The notes below the pieces were generated by a model. It was given only the letters and a program-made list of their open reading frames with translations, made no database searches and was not told the DNA's origin. A stretch of DNA of 46,565 bases from Asaia bogorensis (GTDB lineage Bacteria; Pseudomonadota; Alphaproteobacteria; Acetobacterales; Acetobacteraceae), in NCBI GenBank assembly GCA_945861095.1, contig CAMATI010000007.1:1-46565 (forward strand), given 5' to 3'. Each line of letters begins with the position of its first letter. The first letter of the stretch is position 1. A program made the position numbers and the translations under genes. Positions 1-11,006 of the stretch are shown piece by piece.

Positions 1-511
1 TGGGTTGCGACCAACCCAGACGGGGACTTGCACCCCGCTGACAAAGCGTCCTCACGGACGCACTCATGGTGGGCGCAGGCCCACCAACCACGACTTTCTC
101 TGGACCGGCACAGCAAGTCGTGGAAGGCCGGCCTGCGCCGACCATGACGCGGAGAGCCTGGCGCCCAACACCAAATGGAGCAGTTAATATTGCGCGTCGC
201 CTTATCGTGGCCACGGGCAGGCCGCGGCTCAAAAGAGTGCAGGGCGTGGATGGCAGCCGACGATGCGGTGGTTTGCCGTCCCATGACCCGGGTTGCGGAG
301 GCGTGTCCGCCGGCATTCCGGCCCCAAGGGGAAATGACGGGGAAATGACTGGTAATTTGCCCCGACCATCCTTATATGCCGCCCCATCGGCGCTTTTCGC
401 TAACGGGCTGCTCGTGCCTCCTTGCGACAAAGTCGCATTTCGACGCTCCCTCTACCAGAAGAGTACTCCGGTCCGCGACGTGCGGGCCGCCGGTGTTGTA
501 GGAGTGCCGTC
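1..511. other. Intergenic region upstream of cold-shock gene
   Basis: I find no convincing gene in this stretch. It opens with a short hairpin (bases 1-18, 7-bp stem) and then holds the first copy of a dispersed palindromic element (65-191, listed separately). The last 100 bases or so are the probable long 5' leader of the cold-shock gene and include a small stem-loop, gcgac-aaa-gtcgc, at 424-436. The open frames here have no ribosome binding site and no recognisable protein. The first bases could be the tail of something beginning outside the window. Confidence 0.55.
65..191 (+). repeat. Dispersed palindromic element, copy 1 with 46-nt tail
   Basis: Bases 65-147 form an imperfect inverted repeat: arms of about 33 bases starting catggt and ending accatg, around a loop near 98-113. 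They are followed by a 46-base tail (146-191) ending in cagttaatatt. The same tail occurs at 9933-9978 with 41 of 46 bases identical, again directly after an inverted repeat. A related palindrome lies at 26070-26115. Three intergenic copies with shared architecture fit a REP-like extragenic palindrome family, though the mechanism of spread is unknown. Confidence 0.75.
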
Positions 512-718
512 ATGTCGACCGGTACGGTAAAGTGGTTCAATGGTCAGAAGGGTTATGGGTTCATCCAGCCGGATGACGGGTCGAAGGATGTGTTCGTGCA
601 CATTTCCGCCGTCGAACGTGCCGGGATGGGCACCCTGAATGAGGGTCAGAAGATCAGCTACGATCTTCAGCGTGGACAGCAAGGCAAGATGTCCGCGGAC
701 AACCTCAAGAGCGCCTGA
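512..718 (+). CDS. Cold-shock domain protein (CspA family)
   Basis: A 68-residue single-domain cold-shock protein, the usual size for the family. It shows the RNA-binding motifs RNP1 (KGYGFI, residues 13-18) and RNP2 (VFVHIS, residues 27-32), and the typical start TGTVKWFN. Such proteins bind single-stranded RNA or DNA in the cytoplasm and act as RNA chaperones, on cold shock or constitutively depending on the paralogue. I chose the ATG at 512 because it follows an aggag Shine-Dalgarno at 500-504 and gives the canonical N terminus; an upstream in-frame start would add 30 unrelated residues. A long leader with a small stem-loop precedes it, as is common for csp mRNAs. Which csp paralogue this is cannot be told from sequence. 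Confidence 0.97.
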   Translation: MSTGTVKWFNGQKGYGFIQPDDGSKDVFVHISAVERAGMGTLNEGQKISYDLQRGQQGKMSADNLKSA

Positions 719-727
719 CGAAATACC

Positions 728-751
728 CTGGCGCCATATTTTTGGCGCCAG
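728..751 (+). terminator. Hairpin after cold-shock gene
   Basis: A perfect 9-bp inverted repeat (ctggcgcca / tggcgccag) with a 6-base AT-rich loop starts 9 bases after the csp stop codon. There is no T-run behind it, so it may be a weak terminator or an mRNA-stabilising 3' structure between csp and the next small gene rather than a full intrinsic terminator. Confidence 0.55.
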
Positions 752-773
752 CGGTCAGTCAGGAGGCTGGTCG

Positions 774-980
774 ATGTCATTGCATAAGTTCAAGGTCGGA
801 CAAACGGTTAATTTGACGCCCAATCGCCAGGATGGAGATGCCCCGCCGGGCGCATATACCGTCCAGCGGCTGATGCCCGTAGAAGGGCGAGACATCCGCT
901 ATCGCGTCCGAAATTCCCGCGATGGGCATGAACGCGTGGTCCAGGAAGATCGACTCGCGGCCCAATCGTCGATATTTTAG
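774..980 (+). CDS. Conserved small hypothetical protein
   Basis: A 68-residue soluble protein without signal peptide or membrane segment. It has the feel of a small beta-barrel: FKVGQTVNL near the start, then YTVQRLMP and IRYRVRN, a pattern of alternating hydrophobic and charged residues. It contains many Arg and Asp residues. The ATG at 774 has a strong aggagg site at 761-766. It lies 55 bases after the cold-shock gene, separated by a hairpin, and may be co-transcribed with it. I recall similar short proteins in other alphaproteobacteria but know of no function. The strong ribosome binding site and ordinary codon use make it a real gene; its role is unknown. Confidence 0.8.
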   Translation: MSLHKFKVGQTVNLTPNRQDGDAPPGAYTVQRLMPVEGRDIRYRVRNSRDGHERVVQEDRLAAQSSIF

Positions 981-1255
981 GGTCCGACCGCGCGTAGCGG
1001 TGCACGCATCTGTCTTTTACAGCGAACTTTCTTCGAAACCGTGTTGTGCAAGCAGCTTGCTGGCGCTGATCACAGCACGGTCGGTCCGACATACGGGCAC
1101 TGGCACTTATTCGATGGGTTGTGGCCGCGACCGCCGTTCTGATCTAGGCGGCCAGCCTAGGCGTCCACGCTCGCGATCCCGTGGAGTCCCCTTCGGTGTT
1201 TGCCGCATTGCGGACTATGCTTGTCAGGTCGAAATCCGTGATCGAGGTGGGTTCC

Positions 1256-2764
1256 ATGCGGCTGTTGCTGGCGACGATGTCACACGAGACCAACACGTTC
1301 TCTCCGGTGCCGACGAAGCTTGAACGCTTTGCGCGCGACGGCAAGACGCTGCTGCAAGGGCAGGCCGCCATCGAACATTACCGTGGCACCGGAACCTGCA
1401 TGGGCGGTTACCTGGCGGTGGCGGCCGAACTCGGCGCCGAAGTCGTGGTGCCGGTCTGCGCCAGCGCACCCCCCAGCGGCGCGGTGGACCGGCAGGCCTA
1501 TGAAACCTTCTGCCGCCTGATCCTGGATGAAGTGACCAAAGGTCGCTTCGACGGAATCTGGCTGGACCTGCATGGCGCCATGGTCGCGGAGCATTTCGAC
1601 GACGGGGAAGGCGAGTTGCTGCGCCGCATTCGGGAGATCGATCCGGTCACGCCGCTTTGCGTCGCCTACGACATGCACGCCAACATCTTCGACGCCATGG
1701 TCGCCAACGCCCAGATCGTCACCGGCTACCAGACCTATCCGCATATCGACCAGCGGGAAACGGCGGAACGCGCGGCAAGGGCTCTGCTGCGGGTGATGCG
1801 CAAGCAGGTTGCTCCCACCAGCGCCTGGGGGCGGGCGCCGATGCTGCCGCATGTCATGGCGCAGGGCACACATCAGTTCCCCAACCGGGATTTGCAGGCC
1901 ATGTGCGCCGGATGGGAAGCCAGCGGACGTGCGTTGGCGGCAAGCCTGTTTGTCGGCTTCCCACACGCCGATGTGGAAATGGCCGGCCTGTCCGCCGTGG
2001 TCGTCACCGACAACAACCCCGGCGACGCTCAGGCCATGGTCGATGAATTGATCAGCACCGCCTGGAATGCTCGACGGGATTTCATGTTCGAGATCGAGCC
2101 TCTGGAAGCCTCGGTCAAGCGGGCCAAGGCGCTGGGACAGCCGGGATCGCTGCCCGTGGTGCTGCTGGATCATTACGACAACTGTGCCAGCGGCGGCACC
2201 ATGGACACCACCGACACCTTGCGGGAAATCATCCGCCAAGACCTGGATGACGTCGTGTTCTTCGGCATCTACGACCCCGAGGCCGTGCAACAGGCCGTCG
2301 ATGCCGGTGTCGGCGCGACAGTTACGCTCTCGATCGGTGCCAAGCTTCCGATGCCCCAATTGCCGGTTGCCAGCTCTCCGCTGACCGTCACTGGGACGGT
2401 GCAGACCATCTCCTCGGGCAATTTTACCCTGAAGGGCGGCCTGACCCCGGGGTTGCGTATCTACATGGGTCGGACCGCCGTGCTGGATACCGGCAAGATC
2501 CAGATCGTGCTGCTAAGCCGCCATATCGAGCCGACGGCGCAGGAGATGTTGCAGGTCCTGGGCATCGATCCATCGAAGAAGAAATACGTCGCGATCAAGA
2601 GCCGCGTGCATTGGCGGGCCGATCTGGGCAAGATCGCTCGGGAAATCGTGGAATGCGCCGGCGTGGGCGTGTGCACGTCGGATTACGCGCAACTGACCTT
2701 CCGCAAAGTACGACGGCCGGCGTTTCCGTTGGACCCGCAATTCCAGTGGAACCAGCCCGCATGA
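1256..2764 (+). CDS. M81 family metallopeptidase (microcystinase MlrC-like)
   Basis: A 502-residue protein of the M81/MlrC family: an N-terminal DUF1485-type domain and a smaller C-terminal MlrC domain. Visible signatures are HETNTF (residues 10-15), DLHGAM (104-109), YDMHAN (138-143) and YPHID (161-165), which carry the presumed zinc ligands, plus DHYDN near residue 305. In Sphingomonas, MlrC hydrolyses linearised microcystin; most homologues sit in catabolic clusters and their substrates are unknown, so the name should not be read as toxin degradation. I start at ATG 1256, which gives the family-typical N terminus and follows a gagg motif; an upstream start would add 25 untypical residues. 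A cytosine-deaminase-like amidohydrolase follows on the same strand 133 bases later, suggesting one pathway for an amide or cyclic-amide compound. Confidence 0.9.
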   Translation: MRLLLATMSHETNTFSPVPTKLERFARDGKTLLQGQAAIEHYRGTGTCMGGYLAVAAELGAEVVVPVCASAPPSGAVDRQAYETFCRLILDEVTKGRFDGIWLDLHGAMVAEHFDDGEGELLRRIREIDPVTPLCVAYDMHANIFDAMVANAQIVTGYQTYPHIDQRETAERAARALLRVMRKQVAPTSAWGRAPMLPHVMAQGTHQFPNRDLQAMCAGWEASGRALAASLFVGFPHADVEMAGLSAVVVTDNNPGDAQAMVDELISTAWNARRDFMFEIEPLEASVKRAKALGQPGSLPVVLLDHYDNCASGGTMDTTDTLREIIRQDLDDVVFFGIYDPEAVQQAVDAGVGATVTLSIGAKLPMPQLPVASSPLTVTGTVQTISSGNFTLKGGLTPGLRIYMGRTAVLDTGKIQIVLLSRHIEPTAQEMLQVLGIDPSKKKYVAIKSRVHWRADLGKIAREIVECAGVGVCTSDYAQLTFRKVRRPAFPLDPQFQWNQPA

Positions 2765-2897
2765 TCGCAGGCACCACGCCGCCGCCCGCAACGCCACTCC
2801 GGCAAGCCGCCCTGACCTGGGAACATGGCCCGATTCCTGCTCCCAACGCTTCTGACCGCCGGCAAACATGGCCGAGCGGCGGTATGGAGTTTTGAAG

Positions 2898-4124
2898 ATG
2901 GATATGATTGTACGCAATGCTCGGCTGGCCAGCCAACCCGAAGCGCCGCCGGTCGATATCGGGGTCGTCGGGGGTCGGATCGCGGTCGTCGCGCCGCATC
3001 TGGACCAGGATGTGCCCACCTATGATGCGGCCGGCTGCCTGGTGTGTGCGGGTTTCGTCGAGACCCATATCCATCTGGACAAATCCCGGATCATCGATCG
3101 ATGCACGCCCGAACCCGGCCGTTCGCCCGAGGCGATGCAACGGGTTGCCGCGGTTAAGCACACATTCTCGATCGAGGACGTCTATGCCCGCGCCGGCAAG
3201 ACGCTGGAAGAATGCATCAAGCATGGCACCACGCGCATGCGCACGCATGTGGAGCTGGATGGCGGGGTCGAGATGCGCAGTTTCGAGGCGATCGAGGCGT
3301 TGCGGCACGACTACGCCTGGGCGATCGATCTGGAATTATGCGTCTTTCCGCAAGAGAGTCTGACCGACAATCCTCGCTCCGACGAATTGCTTGTGCAGGC
3401 TTTGAAGCGTGGCGCCAAAGTCATCGGCGCGGCCCCCAACTACGATCCGGACAAGGTCACCCATATCCACCGCATTTTCGATCTGGCCCGGGAATATGAC
3501 GTCGATATCGACATGCACCTGGACTCCGGCAATTCGCCCGACGACATGGACATCCATCTGGTTTGCGACCTGACCGAGCGGTACGGCCTCGGCGGCCGCG
3601 TCGCGGTCGGGCATGGGTGCAAGTATTCCACGATGCCGGTTCGTGACCTGACGGTCCTGGCTCGCCGCATCGCCGATGTCGGCGTCGCGGTGACCGTATT
3701 GCCGGCCACCGACCTTTTCATGCAGGGGCGCGATCAGGACCACAATGTCCGGCGCGGCCTGGCGGATGCGAACCTGTTGGTGGAGCACGGGGTGAATTGC
3801 TCGATCTCCTCCAACAACATTCTGAATCCGTTCACGCCGATGGGGGATTGTTCGCTGATCCGCATGGCGAATCTTCAGGCCAATGTCTGCCAGATCGGGC
3901 AGTCTCACCGGTTGCGAGATTGTTTCGATATGCTGACATCCCGGTCAGCCCGTCTGATGAACCTGACCGACTATGGCATCGCGCCGGGCAATCCGGCGGA
4001 TATCGTGATTGTCGATGCCGCAACCCCGGAACAGGCGGTGGCGGAGTTGCGGACGCCGTTGGCGGTGTTCAAGAACGGCGTCCGAACCGTGACCCGGCCG
4101 CGCGCCGAACTGCACCGGCCGTAA
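2898..4124 (+). CDS. Cytosine deaminase-like amidohydrolase
   Basis: A 408-residue amidohydrolase-superfamily enzyme, related to cytosine deaminase and the AtzC group, that would hydrolyse C-N bonds in a cyclic or heterocyclic substrate using one metal. The metal-binding HIH sits in THIHLDK (residues 56-62); later His-containing motifs are DMHLDSG and GHGCKYS. The C-terminal end has the usual GNPADIVIVDA strand. Odd point: where cytosine deaminase has the metal-binding and catalytic Asp (E. coli CodA HDD), this protein reads SSNN, with Asn306 at the Asp position. This may be a subfamily trait or signal altered chemistry. The start at 2898 follows ggag at 2886-2889. It is probably co-expressed with the MlrC-like gene upstream; the substrate is unknown. 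Confidence 0.88.
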   Translation: MDMIVRNARLASQPEAPPVDIGVVGGRIAVVAPHLDQDVPTYDAAGCLVCAGFVETHIHLDKSRIIDRCTPEPGRSPEAMQRVAAVKHTFSIEDVYARAGKTLEECIKHGTTRMRTHVELDGGVEMRSFEAIEALRHDYAWAIDLELCVFPQESLTDNPRSDELLVQALKRGAKVIGAAPNYDPDKVTHIHRIFDLAREYDVDIDMHLDSGNSPDDMDIHLVCDLTERYGLGGRVAVGHGCKYSTMPVRDLTVLARRIADVGVAVTVLPATDLFMQGRDQDHNVRRGLADANLLVEHGVNCSISSNNILNPFTPMGDCSLIRMANLQANVCQIGQSHRLRDCFDMLTSRSARLMNLTDYGIAPGNPADIVIVDAATPEQAVAELRTPLAVFKNGVRTVTRPRAELHRP

Positions 4125-4243
4125 ACCGTTCGGCGTGATCGGACCACACGCTTGCCGGCCGAGCAAGCGCCGATCCGCACCGGACTGTCCGTGCCATCGC
4201 GTAACCTCGCGCGCGTGACCGGCCGGTCGGTCCGGTTACCAGG

Positions 4244-5269
4244 TCAACTGCCGACTTTGGTCCACAGGGCGCGGGCCCGGTTCTGCACATCCGGGGACAG
4301 AGGGACAAAACCCAAATCCGCCAGGATTGAACCACCCTGGCCATATGCGAAGTCGAAGAACCGCCGCACGGCCTTGCTGCGCGCGGGATCCTGAGGATCC
4401 AGCGGGATTTGCGCGTAGCTGGTCTGCGCAATCGGCCAGGATTCCTCGCCAGGCTGGTTGACCAGTGTCATGACAAGATCGGTCGCGCCGTTCCAATCGG
4501 CGTTCGCCGCTGCCGCGGCAATCCCGGAAAGGGTTGGAACCAAGAATTTCCCGGCAGGGTTCGATAGTGCGACCAGCGGTTGCTTCGTCCTCATTGCGAG
4601 ACCATAGGGCATGTAACCGATGCTGCCCGACAGGCCTTTGACTGTTTCAACCATCGCCGACGCATCTTCGACGTTGGAACCGACCGCCCACCGCCGCGTG
4701 ACGATCGTGCCATGTTTGTCGCGCCATTCAGCGTCGGCGGCGAGGATATATTGGGTGAACCCGAAGCTGGCACCCGCACCCGCATCACGAATGCTGACCG
4801 GGCGGATTTCCAGGTCCGGCAGTGATATGCCTGGATTTATGGCAACGATCGCCGGATCATTCCAGCGTTTGATTCCGCCGGCGAAAATCTTCGCCAACAA
4901 GGCGCCGTTCAGTCGAAGCTGCCCGGATGCCACGCCGGGTATGTTGAACACCGGAACCACGGCACCGATAACGACGGGAAATTGCAGCAAATTGCCCGCG
5001 CTCCGCATGGATGCGGGCATCGGCAGGCCCGATACCGCAAAGTCGATCTCGCGTGCCAGGACCTTGCTCTGCCCGGCACCGGCTTCCCCAGCTGAACTGT
5101 ACTGGATGGTGATGCCAATCTGCGCTTTGGCCATCTCTATCCATTTTTGATACACGGCATTCGGAAAGGACGCGCCTCCGCCCAATGCGTCCTGCGAGAG
5201 TGCCGGGGTGGGGTTTATCCCGAGCAATCCCACCGCCACGAAACCCGCCAGAACTAAAGAATTGCGCAT
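4244..5269 (-). CDS. pstS: PstS-like phosphate-binding periplasmic protein
   Basis: A 341-residue periplasmic binding protein of the PstS family. It has a Sec signal peptide (charged MRNS, a hydrophobic stretch to about residue 20, cleavage near ALSQ). The mature protein starts DALGGGASFPNAVYQKW and contains YSSAGEAGAGQ, DFAVSGLPMP, IKRWNDPAI, RDAGAGASFGFTQYIL and GSIGYMPYG, the blocks that build the phosphate site in the family. The start follows gggggat on the reverse strand. No pstC, pstA, pstB or phoU lies beside it, so it is an orphan receptor here; it may feed a transporter elsewhere or do another job, such as binding phosphate at the cell surface. It is convergent with the amidohydrolase gene. 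A partial Pho-box resemblance upstream was examined and rejected. Confidence 0.88.
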   Translation of the reverse strand: MRNSLVLAGFVAVGLLGINPTPALSQDALGGGASFPNAVYQKWIEMAKAQIGITIQYSSAGEAGAGQSKVLAREIDFAVSGLPMPASMRSAGNLLQFPVVIGAVVPVFNIPGVASGQLRLNGALLAKIFAGGIKRWNDPAIVAINPGISLPDLEIRPVSIRDAGAGASFGFTQYILAADAEWRDKHGTIVTRRWAVGSNVEDASAMVETVKGLSGSIGYMPYGLAMRTKQPLVALSNPAGKFLVPTLSGIAAAAANADWNGATDLVMTLVNQPGEESWPIAQTSYAQIPLDPQDPARSKAVRRFFDFAYGQGGSILADLGFVPLSPDVQNRARALWTKVGS

Positions 5270-5681
5270 TTATCCCCCATATGACAGTGCGGTTGGCAGC
5301 CGAACGAGATTTAGGCACCCTGTGCGCGCCAAACTGCTTAACTCTCGCGCATTATCCATTCTTTTGGTTGCGCACTGCTTACAGATAGCGGCGATCTCAA
5401 TTTTCTAGAGTATTCCCACTCTCTGCCGCATTGGTTCATTTATCGTGCAAAACGTTATTCTGCGTAGACTCAGAGCGCGGGTTGATGCCGTGATGCGGCT
5501 ACAATCCCCTTTGGGCCGCCTATTTAATCGGTCGCCCCGACCCGACGGACATCAAACCCACGGTCCGCAATGCCGGATCCCCCTTCGCAATTCCCGCCCG
5601 CTCGGCCGACCCGGCGGATTGATAGAGCGCGCTTGCCGCGGATGCGACAGCGCTTCGGCGGGAAAGCCGGGTGTATTGCAC
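5270..5681. other. Intergenic region between pstS and ccmB
   Basis: About 410 bases upstream of pstS and downstream of ccmB, both on the reverse strand. The part at 5330-5460 is clearly more AT-rich than its surroundings and is the likely promoter region of pstS, but I cannot assign -35 and -10 boxes with confidence. No gene with a ribosome binding site is visible. In many alphaproteobacteria ccmC would follow ccmB here; it does not. Confidence 0.5.
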
Positions 5682-6377
5682 CTACTCCGCCGCGCTATCC
5701 AACGCGGCCCCGGCCACCAGTGGGCACAGGGGCAAAGCGGCGGCGAGCATGGCCCCCAGCAACAGCAGATGCGGCTGAGCCGAGAGGCCTCCCGACACTG
5801 CGTCCGCCGCGCCGACGCCGAAGATCAGCACCGGCATGGCGAGAGGCAACACGAGCAATGGCAGCAGAACTCCTCCCCGGCGCGCGCCCAGAACGATAGC
5901 CGCGGCCATGGTGCCGAGCAGCGACAGCAGGGCCGTGCCCAGAACCAGACCTGCCACGAGCGTGGAGATTGCGTCCGGTGGGAAGTGTAGCATCACCGCC
6001 ATAGGTCCAACCGCGAGCAACAGCGGTACGCCGGTCACAATCCAGTGGGCCATGGCCTTGGTCGCGGCAACCAAACTGGCGGGCATGCCGCTCAGCAGAA
6101 GCTGATCCAGCGATCCATCCTCAAAATCCGACCCGAACAGGCGATCCAGCGGCAGCAACGCGGCCAGCAGGGCGCAAACCCAGATCACGCCAGGCGCGAT
6201 CCGGCCCAGGACCTCGGATGACGGCCCAATGGCCAAGGGGAACAAAGCGGCAGCCAGGACAAAAAACAGCAGCGCGGCCAAGCTGTCGGCCCCGTGGCGC
6301 AGGGACAAGGTCAATTCACGGACCAGCATCGCAAGCGCCATGCGGCCCAACGATTCTTCCTTGGAACGCGGCCTCAT
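5682..6377 (-). CDS. ccmB: Heme exporter permease CcmB
   Basis: A 231-residue inner-membrane protein with about six hydrophobic helices, the normal size and profile of CcmB. Family motifs are visible: [14 protein letters not shown] at the N terminus, [21 protein letters not shown] around residues 77-98, and [24 protein letters not shown] in the C-terminal half. CcmB pairs with the ATPase CcmA in the CcmABCD complex, which releases holo-CcmE for cytochrome c maturation. The start at 6377 is supported by a 4-base ATGA overlap with the end of ccmA, implying translational coupling. ccmC and ccmD are not found downstream, so the maturation genes are split in this genome. Confidence 0.95.
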   Translation of the reverse strand: MRPRSKEESLGRMALAMLVRELTLSLRHGADSLAALLFFVLAAALFPLAIGPSSEVLGRIAPGVIWVCALLAALLPLDRLFGSDFEDGSLDQLLLSGMPASLVAATKAMAHWIVTGVPLLLAVGPMAVMLHFPPDAISTLVAGLVLGTALLSLLGTMAAAIVLGARRGGVLLPLLVLPLAMPVLIFGVGAADAVSGGLSAQPHLLLLGAMLAAALPLCPLVAGAALDSAAE

Positions 6378-6967
6378 GCCAGCCGCAATTCCGAGACATC
6401 GCTGACCGGCAATGGCACATGGGTTGCCGCGACCACGATCCCGCCAGCCGAACGGTGGGAGGACAGCAGGTCGCCGAACCGCGCAATGGCTTGGGTGTCC
6501 AGGCCCAGAGTGGGTTCATCGAGCAGCCACAGCGGCGTGGACGACAGGGCCAGTTGGGACAGGGCCAACCGCCGCTTCTGCCCTGCCGACAGCATCCGCG
6601 CCGGTAGATCCGCCAGTTCCGCCAACCCCATGGCGTCCAGCGCGCGCCGGACATCACCCTTCGGATGACCGGGCGTGAAGCGCAGGTTCTCTTCCACCGT
6701 AAGGGCTGGTTTCACCGCGTCGAGATGACCGATGTAGGAAACGCGGCGGGCGTGGAGTGCCGGATCGTCCAGGGCATCGGCCCCCTGCCACAGCAGTTGC
6801 CCAGCGGCGAGCCGCCCGAGGCCGGCCAACACACGAAGCAGGGTGGATTTGCCGGACCCGTTTGGGCCGGCCAGCACCAGGGCACCGCCCGCCGGCACCG
6901 CGAATCCCAGGTCACGAAAGACCAAACGCTCCCCACGGAAAGCCGCCAACCCCTCTGCCCTGAGCAC
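6374..6967 (-). CDS. ccmA: Heme exporter ATP-binding protein CcmA
   Basis: A compact 197-residue ABC ATPase with all core motifs: Walker [10 protein letters not shown] (residues 34-42), signature LSAGQ (126-130), Walker B LWLLDEP (146-152) and an H-loop His183. The [15 protein letters not shown] segment after the Q-loop region is typical of CcmA. With CcmB it forms the ATPase-permease pair of system I cytochrome c maturation; ATP hydrolysis releases heme-loaded CcmE. Translation appears to start at a GTG (6967) with only a weak upstream purine stretch, so the start is less certain than the rest. It is divergent from acnA, with a 163-base shared promoter region, an arrangement I recall from other Rhodospirillales. 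Confidence 0.95.
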   Translation of the reverse strand: MLRAEGLAAFRGERLVFRDLGFAVPAGGALVLAGPNGSGKSTLLRVLAGLGRLAAGQLLWQGADALDDPALHARRVSYIGHLDAVKPALTVEENLRFTPGHPKGDVRRALDAMGLAELADLPARMLSAGQKRRLALSQLALSSTPLWLLDEPTLGLDTQAIARFGDLLSSHRSAGGIVVAATHVPLPVSDVSELRLA

Positions 6968-7130
6968 TCTGGAATCCCCGACGGGACCGACGGCGTGATC
7001 GCCCGATGGACGAGTGCCTGCCGGTGTGTTTTAAGCCGCCGTTATCCCTATCGCATCCGCGGCGCGCGCTCCATCCTCCGCCGCCCTAACAAGACAAGAG
7101 GCGCCCTGCAAAACAGGGTGGAACCGGCGA

Positions 7131-9824
<2,694 letters not shown>

Positions 9825-9862
9825 GGCGACGCGCAACGATAACCGCTCAAGTTCGCGCGCTG

Positions 9863-9978
9863 GCGGCCCACCATCCACGACTTTGCTGAGATCAACACCG
9901 CGAGTCGTGGATGGCGGGTCTTCACCCGCCAAGACGCGGAGAGACCGGCACCCAACATCAAACGGAGCAGTTAATATT
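9863..9978 (+). repeat. Dispersed palindromic element, copy 2 with 46-nt tail
   Basis: An inverted repeat (about 9863-9930) pairs ccatccacgact (9871-9882) exactly with agtcgtggatgg (9903-9914), and continues imperfectly with GC-rich arms. The 46-base tail 9933-9978 matches 146-191 at 41 of 46 positions. It sits in the 3' region of acnA. It belongs to the same family as the elements at 65-191 and 26070-26115. Confidence 0.75.
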
Positions 9979-10008
9979 CCGTGCCGCCTGAGTGAGTCGA
10001 TTGCACTT

Positions 10009-10085
10009 CTCCCCGGTCGGGGAGAGGGTTCCCTTCCGTTCTGAAAATGTTTCTGGCGGGATTCGCCAACCGCGCGAATCCCGCC
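10009..10085 (+). other. Two stacked hairpins before SDR gene
   Basis: A 7-bp GC stem (10009-10024, ctccccg/cggggag) is followed by a perfect 12-bp inverted repeat (ggcgggattcgc at 10055-10066 with gcgaatcccgcc at 10074-10085). The second ends 33 bases before the TTG start of the SDR gene. They could end read-through from acnA or form a 5'-leader structure for the SDR mRNA; no T-run supports a classical terminator. Confidence 0.5.
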
Positions 10086-10118
10086 CTATCCTCCGGGAAA
10101 GCCCAACGGGAGGAAACC

Positions 10119-10943
10119 TTGGCCCACCCCACACGCGTCGCGCTGATTACCGGCTGCGGCAAGCCTATCGGGATCGGCAACTCCACGGCGCGCGCCCTAT
10201 CAGCCGCCGGCATCACCGTCGTGGTGGCCGATGTCGCACCAACCGGCGTTGCCAACGAGCATAATGTCCAGGGTGACGTCGATCCGCATTGGGGCGGCGT
10301 CGACAGCCTGGTCGAGGCGATTACCACCAGCGGCGGCACCGCATCCTCGGTCCTGGGCAGCGTCATGCTGGAAGACGATGCCAAACGCATGGTGGAAACC
10401 GTGCTGGCGCGCTACGGGCGGCTGGATATCCTGGTGAACAACGCCGGCGCGCCCCAGGGTGCCGACCGCAACGAAATCGAGGATGTGCCCGTCGAGGCCT
10501 GGGACCTGACCATGGGCGTGAACGCCAAGGGCACGTTCCTTATGTCACGCGCCGTGGTGCCGCATATGCGCAAGGCCGGATGGGGGCGGATTATCAACGT
10601 GTCGTCCCGCGCCGCGTTCCGACCGGGGCGCAAGCGGGTGGTCTATGCCGCGTCCAAGGCCGCCATCGTCGGCATCACCCAATCGCTGTCGTTCGACCTG
10701 GCACCGTTCGGGATCACGGTGAACGCCGTGCTGCCCGGGCCGATCCGGACGACGCGCGCGATCAGCACCAACCGGAGGGAGTTTGGGGACGATCTGGAAG
10801 TGGGATTCCGAGAGCGGTCCAAGGATATACCGGTCGGGCGTTTCGGATCGCCGGACGAGGTGGCCGCGACGATCGCGTTTCTGGCCTCGGACGGGGCAGC
10901 GTTCATGACGGGTCAGGCCGTGGGGGTTGATGGCGGGTGGTAG
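10119..10943 (+). CDS. Short-chain dehydrogenase/reductase (SDR)
   Basis: A 274-residue classical SDR, predicted to oxidise or reduce an alcohol or ketone with NAD(P). The cofactor motif is TGCGKPIGIG (residues 11-20), the NNAG motif follows ILVNNAGAP, and the catalytic residues are Tyr176 and Lys180 (YAASK) with Ser in NVSSRAAF. PGPIRTT and the C-terminal MTGQAVGVDGGW are also typical. I place the start at a TTG (10119) because a strong gggagga lies at 10108-10114 and it gives a normal SDR N terminus; an upstream ATG at 10047 lies inside a hairpin and would add 24 untypical residues. It stands 63 bases upstream of the peptide transporter gene and could share its transcript. The substrate is not predictable. 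Confidence 0.9.
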   Translation: MAHPTRVALITGCGKPIGIGNSTARALSAAGITVVVADVAPTGVANEHNVQGDVDPHWGGVDSLVEAITTSGGTASSVLGSVMLEDDAKRMVETVLARYGRLDILVNNAGAPQGADRNEIEDVPVEAWDLTMGVNAKGTFLMSRAVVPHMRKAGWGRIINVSSRAAFRPGRKRVVYAASKAAIVGITQSLSFDLAPFGITVNAVLPGPIRTTRAISTNRREFGDDLEVGFRERSKDIPVGRFGSPDEVAATIAFLASDGAAFMTGQAVGVDGGW

Positions 10944-11006
10944 GTCAGCGCTTTGCCCTCCCAGAGACCCCTTGCGACCTCCCAACTCCAACCCCGTGAG
11001 TACGAC

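Noticed and set aside
5275..5305. Pho-box-like repeats (ctgccaa and ctgtcat) just upstream of pstS
   Set aside because: The spacing is 12 rather than 11 bases, one half is poor, and the site is too near the start codon for a PhoB activator site.
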